Shown one piece after another: positions 23,769-37,461 of a stretch of 64,000 bases of DNA; position 1 is the first letter of the stretch, and each line of letters starts with the position of its first letter. Both the position numbers and the translations under genes were made by a program. The DNA is from Oribacterium sp. Its GTDB lineage: Bacteria > Bacillota_A > Clostridia > Lachnospirales > Lachnospiraceae. The DNA lies in assembly GCA_004554245.1 (NCBI GenBank), contig SFND01000012.1, positions 1-64,000 of the forward strand, read 5' to 3'. The notes under the pieces are model-generated. The model had not been told where the DNA came from and ran no database searches. It was given only the letters and a program-made list of their open reading frames with translations.

Positions 23769-25892
23769 TTACTTACCGTTACGCTCCTTGAGTACAGCAT
23801 CCTGAACGTTCTTCGGGCACTTCTCATAGTGATCAAAGAACATAGAGTAGTTTGCACGACCCTGGGTCTTGGAACGAAGATCGGTTGCATATCCGAACAT
23901 CTCAGAAAGCGGAACATACGCGTTTACCTGCTTACCGGATGGGATATCCTCCATGGACTCGATACGGCCACGACGAGAGTTGACGTCACCGATAACGTTA
24001 CCCATGTACTCCTCCGGAGTCGTGATCTCGACCTTCATGATCGGCTCGAGAAGAATCGGATCAGCCTTCGCCATCGCGTTCTTGAATGCGATCGATCCGG
24101 CGAACTCGAATGCACGCTCGTTAGAGTCGACATCATGGTAGGAACCGTCGTATACGTTTGCGTCTACGCCGAGTACCGGATAGCCTGCAAGTATACCAGA
24201 CTCTGCTGCGCTGCGGATACCCTTTTCGATTGCCGGGATGTACTCCTTCGGAATCGATCCACCGACAACGGTCGACTGGAACTTGAAGGTCTCCTCGCCG
24301 TTCGGATCCATCGGTGTGAACTTAACCTTACAGTCACCATACATACCGGAACCACCGGACTGGTGAACGTAACGGCCCTGTACATCGACAGCCTTGGTGA
24401 AGGTCTCCTTGTACGCTACCTCTGGTGCACCTACGTTTGCCTCAACCTTGAACTCACGGAGAAGACGATCAACGATGATCTCCAGGTGAAGCTCACCCAT
24501 ACCGGAGATGATGGTCTGACCGGTCTCTTCATTGGTTCTTACACGGAAGGTTGGATCCTCCTCGGCAAGCTTTGCGAGTGCGTCGGTCATCTTGCCCTGA
24601 GAAGCCTTGGTCTTCGGCTCGATCGCTACGGAGATAACCGGCTCCGGGAACTCCATGGACTCAAGAATGATCGGATGGTTCTCATCGCAGAGAGTATCAC
24701 CAGTCGATGTGGTCTTGAAGCCTACCGCAGCTGCGATATCACCCGAGAATACCTCATCGAGATCCATTCTCTTATTTGCATGCATCTGAAGCAGACGGCC
24801 TACACGCTCCTTCTTACCCTTGGTAGAGTTCAGGCAGTAGGAACCGTTCTTGAGGGTACCGGAGTACACTCTGAAGTAAGCAAGCTTACCTACGAACGGG
24901 TCGGTCATGATCTTAAATGCGAGTGCAGAGAACGGAGCATCATCAGAAGAAGGTCTGCTATCCGGATTTCCATCCTCATCGGTACCCTCAACATCCGGGA
25001 TGTCGGTAGGAGCCGGAAGGTAATCGATAACCGCATCGAGCAGCTTCTGAACGCCCTTGTTTTTGTAAGCAGTACCGCAGAGGCACGGGATCGCATCGCC
25101 GGCGATGGTTGCCTTACGAAGGACAGCCTTCATCTGCTCTACGGTCGGCTCCTCACCCTCGAGGTACATCATCATCAGATCATCATCGAGCTCACAAACC
25201 TGCTCTACGAGCTTGTCGTGATACTCCTGCGCTGCATCCTTGTACTCCTCAGGTACGTCGGTAACCTCGATATCCTGGCCCTTGTCATCTCTGTAGAAGT
25301 AAGCTCTCATCTCGAAAAGATCGATGAGACCTACATAGGTATCCTCAGCGCCCATCGGGTACTGAAGGATAACGCAGTTCTTACCGAGACGATCAACGAT
25401 GGTCTGTACAGAGTGGAAGAAATCTGCACCGACGACATCCATCTTGTTGATGAATGCAAGTCTCGGTACGTGATAAGTATCCGCCTGTCTCCATACGTTC
25501 TCAGACTGAGGCTCAACACCGCTCTTCGCGTCAAATACGCCGACAGCGCCGTCAAGTACACGGAGAGAACGCTCAACCTCTACGGTAAAGTCTACGTGGC
25601 CCGGAGTATCGATGATGTTGATACGGTACTCAGGTGCACCGGCGATCTTCTTATGCTCATGCTCTGGGATCCAGTGACATGTGGTAGCGGCTGATGTGAT
25701 GGTGATACCACGCTCCTGCTCCTGGGCCATCCAGTCCATGGTTGCAGTACCGTCGTGGGTATCACCGATCTTGTGATTAATTCCAGTGTAGAAGAGAATA
25801 CGCTCTGTAAGTGTGGTCTTACCGGCATCGATATGTGCCATGATACCAATATTTCTTGTATGCTCAAGTGAATACTGTCTCTTATCAGCCAA
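23769..25892 (-). CDS. fusA: Elongation factor G
   Basis: The translocation GTPase, 707 residues. G1 is AHIDAGKT (19-26), and RGITITSAATT, DTPGHVDF and NKMD follow; domains II-V are complete. The start codon is TTG (complement of 25890-25892), preceded by GGGGGG; no ATG or GTG gives a sensible N-terminus, and the family start (YSLEHTRNIGIMAHID) begins nine codons in. It follows rpsG by 15 bases in the classical str order. Confidence 0.98.
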   Translation of the reverse strand: MADKRQYSLEHTRNIGIMAHIDAGKTTLTERILFYTGINHKIGDTHDGTATMDWMAQEQERGITITSAATTCHWIPEHEHKKIAGAPEYRINIIDTPGHVDFTVEVERSLRVLDGAVGVFDAKSGVEPQSENVWRQADTYHVPRLAFINKMDVVGADFFHSVQTIVDRLGKNCVILQYPMGAEDTYVGLIDLFEMRAYFYRDDKGQDIEVTDVPEEYKDAAQEYHDKLVEQVCELDDDLMMMYLEGEEPTVEQMKAVLRKATIAGDAIPCLCGTAYKNKGVQKLLDAVIDYLPAPTDIPDVEGTDEDGNPDSRPSSDDAPFSALAFKIMTDPFVGKLAYFRVYSGTLKNGSYCLNSTKGKKERVGRLLQMHANKRMDLDEVFSGDIAAAVGFKTTSTGDTLCDENHPIILESMEFPEPVISVAIEPKTKASQGKMTDALAKLAEEDPTFRVRTNEETGQTIISGMGELHLEIIVDRLLREFKVEANVGAPEVAYKETFTKAVDVQGRYVHQSGGSGMYGDCKVKFTPMDPNGEETFKFQSTVVGGSIPKEYIPAIEKGIRSAAESGILAGYPVLGVDANVYDGSYHDVDSNERAFEFAGSIAFKNAMAKADPILLEPIMKVEITTPEEYMGNVIGDVNSRRGRIESMEDIPSGKQVNAYVPLSEMFGYATDLRSKTQGRANYSMFFDHYEKCPKNVQDAVLKERNGK

Positions 25893-25907
25893 AGTATTTC
25901 CCCCCTA

Positions 25908-26378
25908 TCAGAATCTGTAATGAGCAAATGCCTTATTAGCGTCCGCCATTCTATGCATTTCCTCTTTACGCTTTACAGCTGCACCCGTGTTGTTTGCAGC
26001 ATCCATAATCTCGTTTGCCAGTCTCTCAGCCTGTGTCTTCTCAGATCTCTTACGTGAGAACTCAGTAAGCCAGCGAAGACCAAGGGTCTGACGTCTCTGA
26101 GGCTTAACCTCCATCGGTACCTGGTATGTAGCACCACCGATACGCTTAGCCTTAACTTCAAGAACAGGCATGATGTTGTTCATAGCCTCTTCAAATACTT
26201 CTGTTGCTTCCTTGCCGCTCTTCTCAGCGACAATGTCGAATGCACCATAGACGATCTTCTGAGCAATACCCTTCTTACCATCAAGCATGATGGAGTTAAC
26301 CAGCTTGGTTACAAGCTTGGAATTGTAAACCGGGTCTGCAAGTACGTCTCTGTGCAGAGTATGTCCTTTACGTGGCAC
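25908..26378 (-). CDS. rpsG: 30S ribosomal protein S7
   Basis: A 156-residue assembly-nucleating protein of the 30S head, full length, with PRKGHTLHRDVLADPVY and GGATYQVPMEV. The start is GTG with AAGGAGGG in front. It is in the str operon between rpsL and fusA. The 172-base gap to rpsL is longer than usual and shows no gene. Confidence 0.98.
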   Translation of the reverse strand: MPRKGHTLHRDVLADPVYNSKLVTKLVNSIMLDGKKGIAQKIVYGAFDIVAEKSGKEATEVFEEAMNNIMPVLEVKAKRIGGATYQVPMEVKPQRRQTLGLRWLTEFSRKRSEKTQAERLANEIMDAANNTGAAVKRKEEMHRMADANKAFAHYRF

Positions 26379-26550
26379 GTTACTTCCCTCCTTAAAAATT
26401 TGTTTTAGATCATCGGTACTCTTCGCAACTGCAATCTATCATTGTGTTTTGCGAGTTCATGCGGACTTCTGGACATCTCTTCTTATATAATAATGAGTTC
26501 CATTATCCGTCATTTTAACCATGTCTTTTTACAACGTAGATCGAGGCTGA

Positions 26551-26970
26551 TTACTTCTTAGCCTTCGGTCTCTTGGCACCGTACTTTGAACGGGCCTGCA
26601 TTCTGTTTGCAACGCCGGCTGTATCCAGTGTTCCACGGATGATATGGTATCTTGTACCAGGAAGATCCTTAACACGGCCGCCACGAATCATTACAACAGA
26701 GTGCTCCTGCAGGTTGTGGCCCTCTCCAGGAATGTAGGATGTAACTTCGATACCGTTGGAAAGTCTTACTCTGGCGATCTTACGAAGAGCGGAGTTCGGC
26801 TTCTTCGGTGTTGCTGTCTTAACAGCTGTACATACACCACGCTTCTGAGGAGCGCTATTGTTAGTTGCAACCTTCTTTAAAGAGTTGAAACCTCTCTGAA
26901 GTGCAGGCGCTGTGGACTTCTTCTTAGCAGAAGTTCTGCCCTTTCTTACTAACTGGTTAAATGTAGGCAT
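26551..26970 (-). CDS. rpsL: 30S ribosomal protein S12
   Basis: A 139-residue decoding-centre protein. TPKKPNSALRKIARVRL and RGGRVKDLPGTRYHIIRG are complete. The lysines whose change gives streptomycin resistance (in PKKPNS and GRVKDL) are both wild type. AAAGGAG precedes the ATG. Only about 55 bases separate it from the rpoC terminator and no clear promoter fits there, so readthrough from rpoC is likely. Confidence 0.98.
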   Translation of the reverse strand: MPTFNQLVRKGRTSAKKKSTAPALQRGFNSLKKVATNNSAPQKRGVCTAVKTATPKKPNSALRKIARVRLSNGIEVTSYIPGEGHNLQEHSVVMIRGGRVKDLPGTRYHIIRGTLDTAGVANRMQARSKYGAKRPKAKK

Positions 26971-27017
26971 TTGGTTCTCCTTTCATTAGGTTTATTCTCT
27001 CGTTTTGGTCCCTGGAA

Positions 27018-27050
27018 ACAAAAAACAGGGCATGCTTTTGCGCATGCCCT
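27018..27050 (-). terminator. Hairpin terminator between rpoC and rpsL
   Basis: AGGGCATGC (27027-27035) pairs with GCATGCCCT (27042-27050). On the minus strand TGTTTTTTG follows. It is probably partial, since rpsL has no obvious promoter of its own. Confidence 0.8.
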
Positions 27051-27088
27051 AGTAATATACTTCAATCGAATTTTCTTGTCAATGAGTT

Positions 27089-30000
27089 TTACAGAATGTT
27101 TTCCTTTTCCTTCTCGATCCGGCGGCGTGCAGCGATACGCTCTACGCCCTCCGCATCGATATCGAAGGCCTCATCCGCTGTGAACATCTGATCGTGATCA
27201 TCCTGAAGATCCTGCTCGTCCTGACTGAGCTCTACATTTCTGTAGCGTCTCATACCGGTACCAGCCGGAATCAGCTTACCGATGATAACATTCTCCTTGA
27301 GACCGATCAGCTGATCTGACTTACCACTGATGGCCGCCTCGGTCAGAACCTTGGTGGTCTCCTGGAAGGATGCAGCGGACAGGAAGGAATCTGTCGCGAG
27401 GGACGCCTTCGTGATACCAAGCATCACGCGCTTACCCTCTGCCGGCTTCTTGCCCTCGGCGATCAGGCGCTCGTTCTCATCCTCGAAGTCGAGGCGATCG
27501 ACGGTGGTGCCAGGGATGAAATCGGAATCACCGGCCTCCATGATACGCTCCTTCTTCATCATCTGATGAACGATCATCTCGATATGACGATCCTGAATCT
27601 CTACACCCTGCAGACGGTATACACGCTGAACTTCAGAAATCATGTAATCCTGTACTGCCTTGGTGCCCTTGATCTTCAGAAGATCGTGCGGGTTGATGGA
27701 ACCCTCGGTGAGAACATCACCGGCCTCGAGTATCTGTCCATCCATGACCTTCAGTCTGGAACCATACGGAATGAGGTAGGTCTTCGACTGGCCTCTCTCC
27801 GCATCCGTGATGACAACCTCTCTCTTCTTCGCTGTTTCCTTGATCTCTACGACACCCGGAATCTCAGTAAGAATTGCAAGTCCCTTCGGTCTACGAGCCT
27901 CGAAAAGCTCCTCGACTCTCGGAAGACCCTGTGTGATATCACCACCCGCAACACCACCGGTATGGAAGGTTCTCATCGTAAGCTGAGTACCCGGCTCACC
28001 GATGGACTGTGCAGCGATGATACCGACGGCCTCGCCGACCTGTACCGGCTGACCCGTTGCCAGGTTCGAGCCGTAGCACTTCGCACAGATACCATTCTTC
28101 GAACGGCAGGTGAGGACGGTTCTGATCTTCACCTTCATCTTCTGCTTCGCATCGTGCTTTCCTTCCGCAACCTCCTGATCGAAGCGCTTCTGGAGTGCAG
28201 CGATGACCTTCGGTGCCCGCTTCGGGGTAACCATACGGTCTGCCTGTACGACAAGCTTGCCGGTCTCCGGATCGTATACATCCTCTGCGATGTAACGACC
28301 GGTGATACGCTCCTGCAGTGACTCGATCTTCTCCTGGCCTTCCTCCAGTGCGGAGATCTCCAGGTATGGAATCTTATCCTTATCTGCAGAGCAGTCAAGC
28401 TCACGGATGATCAGATCCTGGGTAACGTCAACCATTCGTCTCGTAAGGTAACCGGAGTCTGCCGTACGAAGCGCAGTATCGGAAAGTCCCTTACGTGCAC
28501 CGTGTGCGGAGATGAAGTACTCGAGTACGTCAAGACCCTCACGGAAGTTTGACTTGATCGGGAGCTCGATGGTACGTCCGGTCGTATCCGCCATGAGTCC
28601 TCGCATACCAGCGAGCTGCTTGATCTGCTTATCGGATCCACGGGCTCCGGAATCGGCCATCATGAAGATGTTGTTGTAGGCATCGAGACCGCCGAGAAGA
28701 TCCTTGGTCAGCTGATCATCGGTCTTCTTCCAGGTATCGATTACCTCCTGGTAACGCTCCTCCTCGGTAACGAGACCACGACGATAGTTACGTGCGATCT
28801 TGTCAACAATAGCCTGTGCGTCTGCCAGCAGCTTCTGCTTGCTCGCCGGAACGGTCATATCCGAGATGGATACGGTCATCGCCGCGAGGGTGGACTGCTT
28901 ATAGCCCATCGCCTTGATATCATCCAGGGTGAGGGCCGTCTGGGTAGCGCCATGTACATCCATGACTCTCTCCAGAATCTTCTTGAGATCCTTCTTCTTT
29001 ACGATGAAGTCAATCTCCGGAAGAATCTCATTGCCCGGAATCGAACGATCCACGAAGCCGAGATCCTGCGGGATGATCTCGTTGAAGATCAGACGACCTA
29101 CCGTGGTATTCACCACGCCCTCGATGATCTTCTCGCTGCCATCCTCTGCCTTTACGACCTTACGGATTCTGCACTTGATCAGGGTGTGCATCGAGATGTA
29201 GCCATTCTCCTTCGCGAGGATCGCCTCGTTGATGCTCTTGAAGAACATACCCTCGTTCGGCTCACCCGGACGCGCCTGTGTAATATAGTAGATACCCAGT
29301 ACCATATCCTGTGAAGGAACGGCTACAACACCACCATCCGACGGCTTCAGGAGGTTATTCGGAGAAAGCAGCATGAATCTGCACTCTGCCTGTGCTTCCT
29401 GTGTCAGTGGAAGGTGGATCGCCATCTGGTCACCATCGAAGTCGGCGTTGAAGGCCGCACATACGAGCGGGTGAAGCTTGATGGCCTTACCCTCGACGAG
29501 GGTCGGCTCGAAGGCCTGGATACCGAGTCTATGCAGGGTAGGGGCACGGTTCAGCATAACCGGGTGGCCCTTGATGACATCCTCGAGGATGTCCCATACC
29601 TGCGGATCCAGACGGTCAACCATCTTCTTCGCATTCTTAATGTTGTGGGCCTTACCGGACTGTACCAGCTCCTTCATCACGAACGGCTTAAACAGCTCGA
29701 GGGCCATCTCCTTCGGAACACCGCACTGATAGATCTTCAGCTCAGGTCCTACGACGATAACCGAACGTCCGGAGTAATCTACTCGCTTACCGAGCAGGTT
29801 CTGACGGAAACGTCCCTGCTTACCCTTTAACATATCAGAAAGGGACTTCAGGGCACGGTTACCTGGACCGGTCACTGGACGGCCACGACGGCCGTTATCG
29901 ATCAGCGCATCGACCGCCTCCTGCAGCATACGCTTCTCGTTACGTACGATGATTTCCGGAGCGCCCAGCTCGAGGAGACGAGCCAGACGGTTGTTACGGT

Positions 30001-30808
30001 TGATGATTCTTCTATAGAGATCATTGAGATCCGAGGTTGCGAAACGGCCACCATCGAGCTGAACCATCGGACGAAGATCTGGCGGAATCACCGGAAGGTT
30101 CGTGAGGATCATCCACTCCGGCTTATTACCGGAGGAACGGAAGGCCTCCACGACCTCGAGACGCTTCACGATTCTGGTTCTCTTCTGTCCGGAAGCGTCG
30201 TCGAGCTCCTGACGAAGCTCTGCATACTCCTTCTCGAGATCGATACCACGAAGCAGCTCCAGTACAGCCTCCGCGCCCATGCCAGCACGGAAGGAGCCAT
30301 AGCCATACTGCTCGATCGCATCTCTGAACTCCTTCTCGGAGAGGATCTGCTTGTAATCCAGGCCGGTCTCGCCCTTATCGAGTACAACATAGCTTGCGAA
30401 ATAGAGCACACGCTCCAGAATACGCGGGCTGATGTCGAGGATCAGACCCATTCTGGACGGGATACCCTTGAAATACCAGATATGAGAAACTGGCGCCGCC
30501 AGTGCGATGTGTCCCATACGCTCACGACGAACGGAGGACTTGGTCACCTCAACACCGCAGCGGTCACAGATGACGCCCTTATAGCGGATCTTCTTATACT
30601 TGCCGCAGTGGCACTCCCAGTCCTTGACCGGTCCGAAAATACGCTCACAGAAGAGTCCATCCTTCTCCGGCTTCAGCGTTCTGTAGTTGATGGTCTCCGG
30701 CTTCTTCACTTCGCCGTGGGACCACTCCAGAATCTTCTCCGGAGAAGCCAGGCCGATCTTGATCGAATCAAACTGAACAGGCTTATTTATATTATCAAGC
30801 TGTGCCAT
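27089..30808 (-). CDS. rpoC: RNA polymerase subunit beta'
   Basis: The catalytic subunit of RNA polymerase, 1239 residues. The N-terminal zinc site (CHCGKYKKIRYKGVICDRCG), the active-site loop NADFDGDQMAIH, the trigger-loop region (LTMRTFHTGG) and the second cysteine set (CRSKNGICAKCYG) are all present. AGGAGG precedes the ATG, 11 bases after the rpoB stop. Confidence 0.99.
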   Translation of the reverse strand: MAQLDNINKPVQFDSIKIGLASPEKILEWSHGEVKKPETINYRTLKPEKDGLFCERIFGPVKDWECHCGKYKKIRYKGVICDRCGVEVTKSSVRRERMGHIALAAPVSHIWYFKGIPSRMGLILDISPRILERVLYFASYVVLDKGETGLDYKQILSEKEFRDAIEQYGYGSFRAGMGAEAVLELLRGIDLEKEYAELRQELDDASGQKRTRIVKRLEVVEAFRSSGNKPEWMILTNLPVIPPDLRPMVQLDGGRFATSDLNDLYRRIINRNNRLARLLELGAPEIIVRNEKRMLQEAVDALIDNGRRGRPVTGPGNRALKSLSDMLKGKQGRFRQNLLGKRVDYSGRSVIVVGPELKIYQCGVPKEMALELFKPFVMKELVQSGKAHNIKNAKKMVDRLDPQVWDILEDVIKGHPVMLNRAPTLHRLGIQAFEPTLVEGKAIKLHPLVCAAFNADFDGDQMAIHLPLTQEAQAECRFMLLSPNNLLKPSDGGVVAVPSQDMVLGIYYITQARPGEPNEGMFFKSINEAILAKENGYISMHTLIKCRIRKVVKAEDGSEKIIEGVVNTTVGRLIFNEIIPQDLGFVDRSIPGNEILPEIDFIVKKKDLKKILERVMDVHGATQTALTLDDIKAMGYKQSTLAAMTVSISDMTVPASKQKLLADAQAIVDKIARNYRRGLVTEEERYQEVIDTWKKTDDQLTKDLLGGLDAYNNIFMMADSGARGSDKQIKQLAGMRGLMADTTGRTIELPIKSNFREGLDVLEYFISAHGARKGLSDTALRTADSGYLTRRMVDVTQDLIIRELDCSADKDKIPYLEISALEEGQEKIESLQERITGRYIAEDVYDPETGKLVVQADRMVTPKRAPKVIAALQKRFDQEVAEGKHDAKQKMKVKIRTVLTCRSKNGICAKCYGSNLATGQPVQVGEAVGIIAAQSIGEPGTQLTMRTFHTGGVAGGDITQGLPRVEELFEARRPKGLAILTEIPGVVEIKETAKKREVVITDAERGQSKTYLIPYGSRLKVMDGQILEAGDVLTEGSINPHDLLKIKGTKAVQDYMISEVQRVYRLQGVEIQDRHIEMIVHQMMKKERIMEAGDSDFIPGTTVDRLDFEDENERLIAEGKKPAEGKRVMLGITKASLATDSFLSAASFQETTKVLTEAAISGKSDQLIGLKENVIIGKLIPAGTGMRRYRNVELSQDEQDLQDDHDQMFTADEAFDIDAEGVERIAARRRIEKEKENIL

Positions 30809-30819
30809 CTTTCCTCCTA

Positions 30820-34944
<4,125 letters not shown>

Positions 34945-35075
34945 TGACCGTTCACCCCATAGTAAATTCGTTTCACTCTCTGCCGGAAACGCGGCAGCTC
35001 GAAAAACTCATTTACTTGATCACTGTGATTCATAGAAAGATGTGGATTTCAAAATGTGCATTCATCGTTACGAGC

Positions 35076-35103
35076 ATTGTATTTCGATGTATCAACATTT
35101 CAA
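35076..35103 (-). promoter_or_regulatory. rpoB promoter
   Basis: TTGAAA (complement of 35098-35103) and TACAAT (complement of 35076-35081) are 16 bases apart. The leader to rpoB would be about 125 bases. The rest of 34945-35270 shows no gene. Confidence 0.55.
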
Positions 35104-35277
35104 TGAATCGGTTTTCGTTTCATCTTATCTTAAAGGAGCGGTGGTGCCGGGCGTGTCTAAAAAAAGGCGCACTGAGCCCACGTCTCCAAAATAAGCAAAC
35201 TTTATCCTACCATGGCAGTGAATTTTCGTCAATACGTGAAATTTAATTTTTTGCAATGCATCGCAATAGACGGTGAG

Positions 35278-35531
35278 ACGATGCCATCTGATGCGCCTGC
35301 GGCGTGGGCATCGTCGTTTGATTTTGCCGCCTCCGCGGCAAAACGGGCTAAGTAGCTTTGCTAAAGCAAAGCTCTGAATACGCTCGCCGCTAAGGCCTCC
35401 CAAGGGAACTCTAAAGGATATTCCCTTGGGAGCTGTATCTCGCCGCCCGGGGGCATCCATGCGCCTCTCCGCGCTTCGCGCGGCCCTCTCATGGATATGT
35501 ACAAAAAAGGAATCGACGATCGTCGATTCCT
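35278..35531. repeat. Cluster of perfect inverted repeats in the rpoB upstream region
   Basis: Six inverted repeats stand in a row, each perfect and unrelated to the others: arms 35278-35286/35308-35316 (9 bases); 35323-35331/35336-35344 (9); 35355-35362/35367-35374 (8); 35398-35409/35422-35433 (12); 35456-35462/35491-35497 (7, enclosing CCGCGC/GCGCGG); and 35510-35520/35521-35531 (11). The last is followed by a T-run on the minus strand and serves as the terminator of the gene ending at 35546. The others are unexplained; a structured RNA is possible. Confidence 0.6.
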
Positions 35532-35545
35532 CTCTGCTTTCGTGA

Positions 35546-36034
35546 TTACTTTCTGGAAGCCATCTCTCTGGCGCGTGCCAGGATGCCCTTCTTCTTTTCC
35601 GGTGCCTTCGGGATGCTGCCGCCACGGACAGACTTGATTCCACGGATGTAGAGACCGGAGATGGAGCACTTGCACTCCTTGCCCTTCGGAAGCTGCTCGA
35701 ATACGTTCGGGTCTGCGATGAGGGTCATCATACGTGGACCGATCTTCGCCTTCACGACCGGAAGCTTCTGCCACTTGAGATAGAATGGTGTCTGCTCCTT
35801 GATTGCCTCCGGAAGGCCGGCTGCGATCGCCTCTTCGATGGAGAGCTTTTTCTTATCGATGATCAGCATCGATACATCCTGCGTGTTTGCATCGATGATC
35901 GGCTGCTGCTCTGCCTGCTGACGGGAGAGCTTCTTACCGTAGTAGTACATAACCGCCATGAGTACAACCAGGATGATCGCGATAACGACCAGTACGGTTG
36001 CCACGGTATTCCAGTGGATCGCCATTAATGTCAT
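35546..36034 (-). CDS. Conserved-looking membrane-anchored protein, unrecognised
   Basis: A 162-residue protein with one N-terminal membrane segment (about 10-31, TVATVLVVIAIILVVLMAVMYY), then a soluble region with IEEAIAAGLPEAIKEQTPFYLKWQ and an ending rich in lysine and arginine. I do not know the family. GAGG stands 9 bases before the first ATG; a second ATG three codons later is less well placed. It is a single gene with its own terminator. Confidence 0.7.
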   Translation of the reverse strand: MTLMAIHWNTVATVLVVIAIILVVLMAVMYYYGKKLSRQQAEQQPIIDANTQDVSMLIIDKKKLSIEEAIAAGLPEAIKEQTPFYLKWQKLPVVKAKIGPRMMTLIADPNVFEQLPKGKECKCSISGLYIRGIKSVRGGSIPKAPEKKKGILARAREMASRK

Positions 36035-36140
36035 AGAGTAAATCCTCGTCTTTCCATAAATCTGCCCTTAATCTTACTATTTAGCGCATCAAAATGCAAC
36101 CTTAAAAGGGGACGCCCCTCCGGGTTACCTGCCCGCACGG

Positions 36141-36551
36141 TTACCGTTCGCTGATCCGAATCCGGACTTCGTTGTCGCTCACCGGCTGTCCGCCCTGGGT
36201 GATGGTATAGACGAGGCGTATCTCCATCAGGCAGTCCCGATGGATGCGGTCGATCTCGACATACTTCGTGTCGAAGCCGAGCTCCATCATTCCCATCGGG
36301 GTCTCATAGTTCATGATGTGGTGCTTATTCTGCTTATAATGAAACTGATTTTCCTGCTTCCAGTTCCGGGTCACGATGATCTCCTCGCCGGAGACATCAA
36401 TCCGCATCTCGTTATGGATGCCATCCTGAAAATAGGTCAACACATGCTGTCCCTCGGAGAGGTCGCGCAGGATACCCTCCGCACTGTGCTCCATGATGTC
36501 CGTATCGCCGTCGATGGTCTGGCGTGTCTGCATATCGATTTTTACTCTCAT
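36141..36551 (-). CDS. DUF1934 family protein
   Basis: A 136-residue, all-beta protein of the DUF1934 family (YwiB-like, lipocalin-type barrel), with EGILRDLSEGQHVLTYFQD, a central MELGFDTKYVEID and a closing VYTITQGGQPVSDNEVRI. The function is unknown. The ATG has GGAG in front and overlaps the stop of the XRE regulator gene by 4 bases, so the two are coupled. Longer in-frame starts overlap the regulator heavily and lack a ribosome site. Confidence 0.82.
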   Translation of the reverse strand: MRVKIDMQTRQTIDGDTDIMEHSAEGILRDLSEGQHVLTYFQDGIHNEMRIDVSGEEIIVTRNWKQENQFHYKQNKHHIMNYETPMGMMELGFDTKYVEIDRIHRDCLMEIRLVYTITQGGQPVSDNEVRIRISER

Positions 36552-36946
36552 TGTTTCTCCGTCCTGTCTTCCTTCATCCAGCGGTTTTCGTCCGTCACCC
36601 GCTCTCCGTCTGCCGGCGCTGACGCCGAAGCAGGTGACCCGCCCGCAGCGGATGCCCGCTCCCGCCGCGTGTTCTCCTTCCACTCCGCCAGCATACGCTT
36701 CTGCATCCGAAGCTCATCCGAGCGCAGCTCGCTCGGCTTCAGCTCGCTAAAATCCACCTCCGAAATCAGGTCCTCCACCGAGCAGTCCAGCACCTGTGCC
36801 ATCCGAAGAACGGTCCGCGCCTTCGCGGCTCCCAGATCCTTATGTCCCTGTTCGTAGTCCTGAATCGAGCGGTACGACAGCCCCGTCTGATCCGCCAGTT
36901 CCTTCCGACTGATTCCCTTTAATTCTCTCAGCGTTTTAAGATTCAT
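36548..36946 (-). CDS. XRE-family transcriptional regulator
   Basis: A 132-residue protein. Residues 1-60 are a clear Cro/CI helix-turn-helix (LKTLRELKGISRKELADQTGLSYRSIQDYEQG ... MAQVLDCSVEDLI). The rest is a charged, disordered tail with alanine/proline-rich parts. GGAGGG precedes the ATG at 36946. It is likely to control itself and the coupled DUF1934 gene. Confidence 0.85.
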   Translation of the reverse strand: MNLKTLRELKGISRKELADQTGLSYRSIQDYEQGHKDLGAAKARTVLRMAQVLDCSVEDLISEVDFSELKPSELRSDELRMQKRMLAEWKENTRRERASAAGGSPASASAPADGERVTDENRWMKEDRTEKQ

Positions 36947-36974
36947 ACGAAACCCTCCGCTCCCCTGCAGCAGC

Positions 36975-37007
36975 AAAAGCCCACCGTGCAGAACACGGTG
37001 GGCTTTT
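36975..37007 (-). terminator. Terminator of yajC
   Basis: AAAAGCCCACCGTG and CACGGTGGGCTTTT form a perfect 14-base stem with a 5-base loop, lying 14 bases after the yajC stop. Confidence 0.9.
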
Positions 37008-37020
37008 GAATCGCGCTGGA

Positions 37021-37317
37021 TTACTTCTTATCGTCAGACTTTACAGCCGTGGTCGGCTTCTCAAGCTGTGCGATGGCTGCCTTCTGCATCGGGATACGGC
37101 AGTTCTTGTTATTACCGAACTCAACGATCACCGTGTCATCGGTCATATCGATGATCACACCATAGAAGCCGGATGTGGTCAGCACTGTGTCGCCGACCGC
37201 TACGGATGCAAGGAGAGCCTCCTGCTTCTTACGCTCCTTCTGTGATGGCTTGATACCGATAAAATAAAACATCGCCACGATGGCAATGATATAAATTACC
37301 CAACCAATTACGCTCAT
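37021..37317 (-). CDS. yajC: Preprotein translocase accessory subunit YajC
   Basis: A 98-residue single-span protein that associates with SecDF. The membrane segment is at about 3-22, followed by KPSQKERKKQEALLASVAVGD and the TSGFYGVIIDMTDDTVIVEF strand pattern of YajC. The ATG at 37317 has GGAGG in front. In many bacteria it lies between tgt and secDF; here it stands alone, 17 kb from both. Confidence 0.94.
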   Translation of the reverse strand: MSVIGWVIYIIAIVAMFYFIGIKPSQKERKKQEALLASVAVGDTVLTTSGFYGVIIDMTDDTVIVEFGNNKNCRIPMQKAAIAQLEKPTTAVKSDDKK

Positions 37318-37461
37318 TCTTTTTTCCTCCATGAAAGTATACTATCGGCGCAGGCAAAAATGGCGGATACCAGTCGCTCACCGAATCGTCTAAATCAATA
37401 TTCTACCATAGTAGTCCTCAAATATCCAGCGAATATTATCGCCAGCGCGCCGGCGTCGTGC

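Noticed and set aside
23829..25694. A 621-codon open frame antisense to fusA
   Set aside because: Strong codon bias of fusA leaves the opposite frame open. The translation has no domain.
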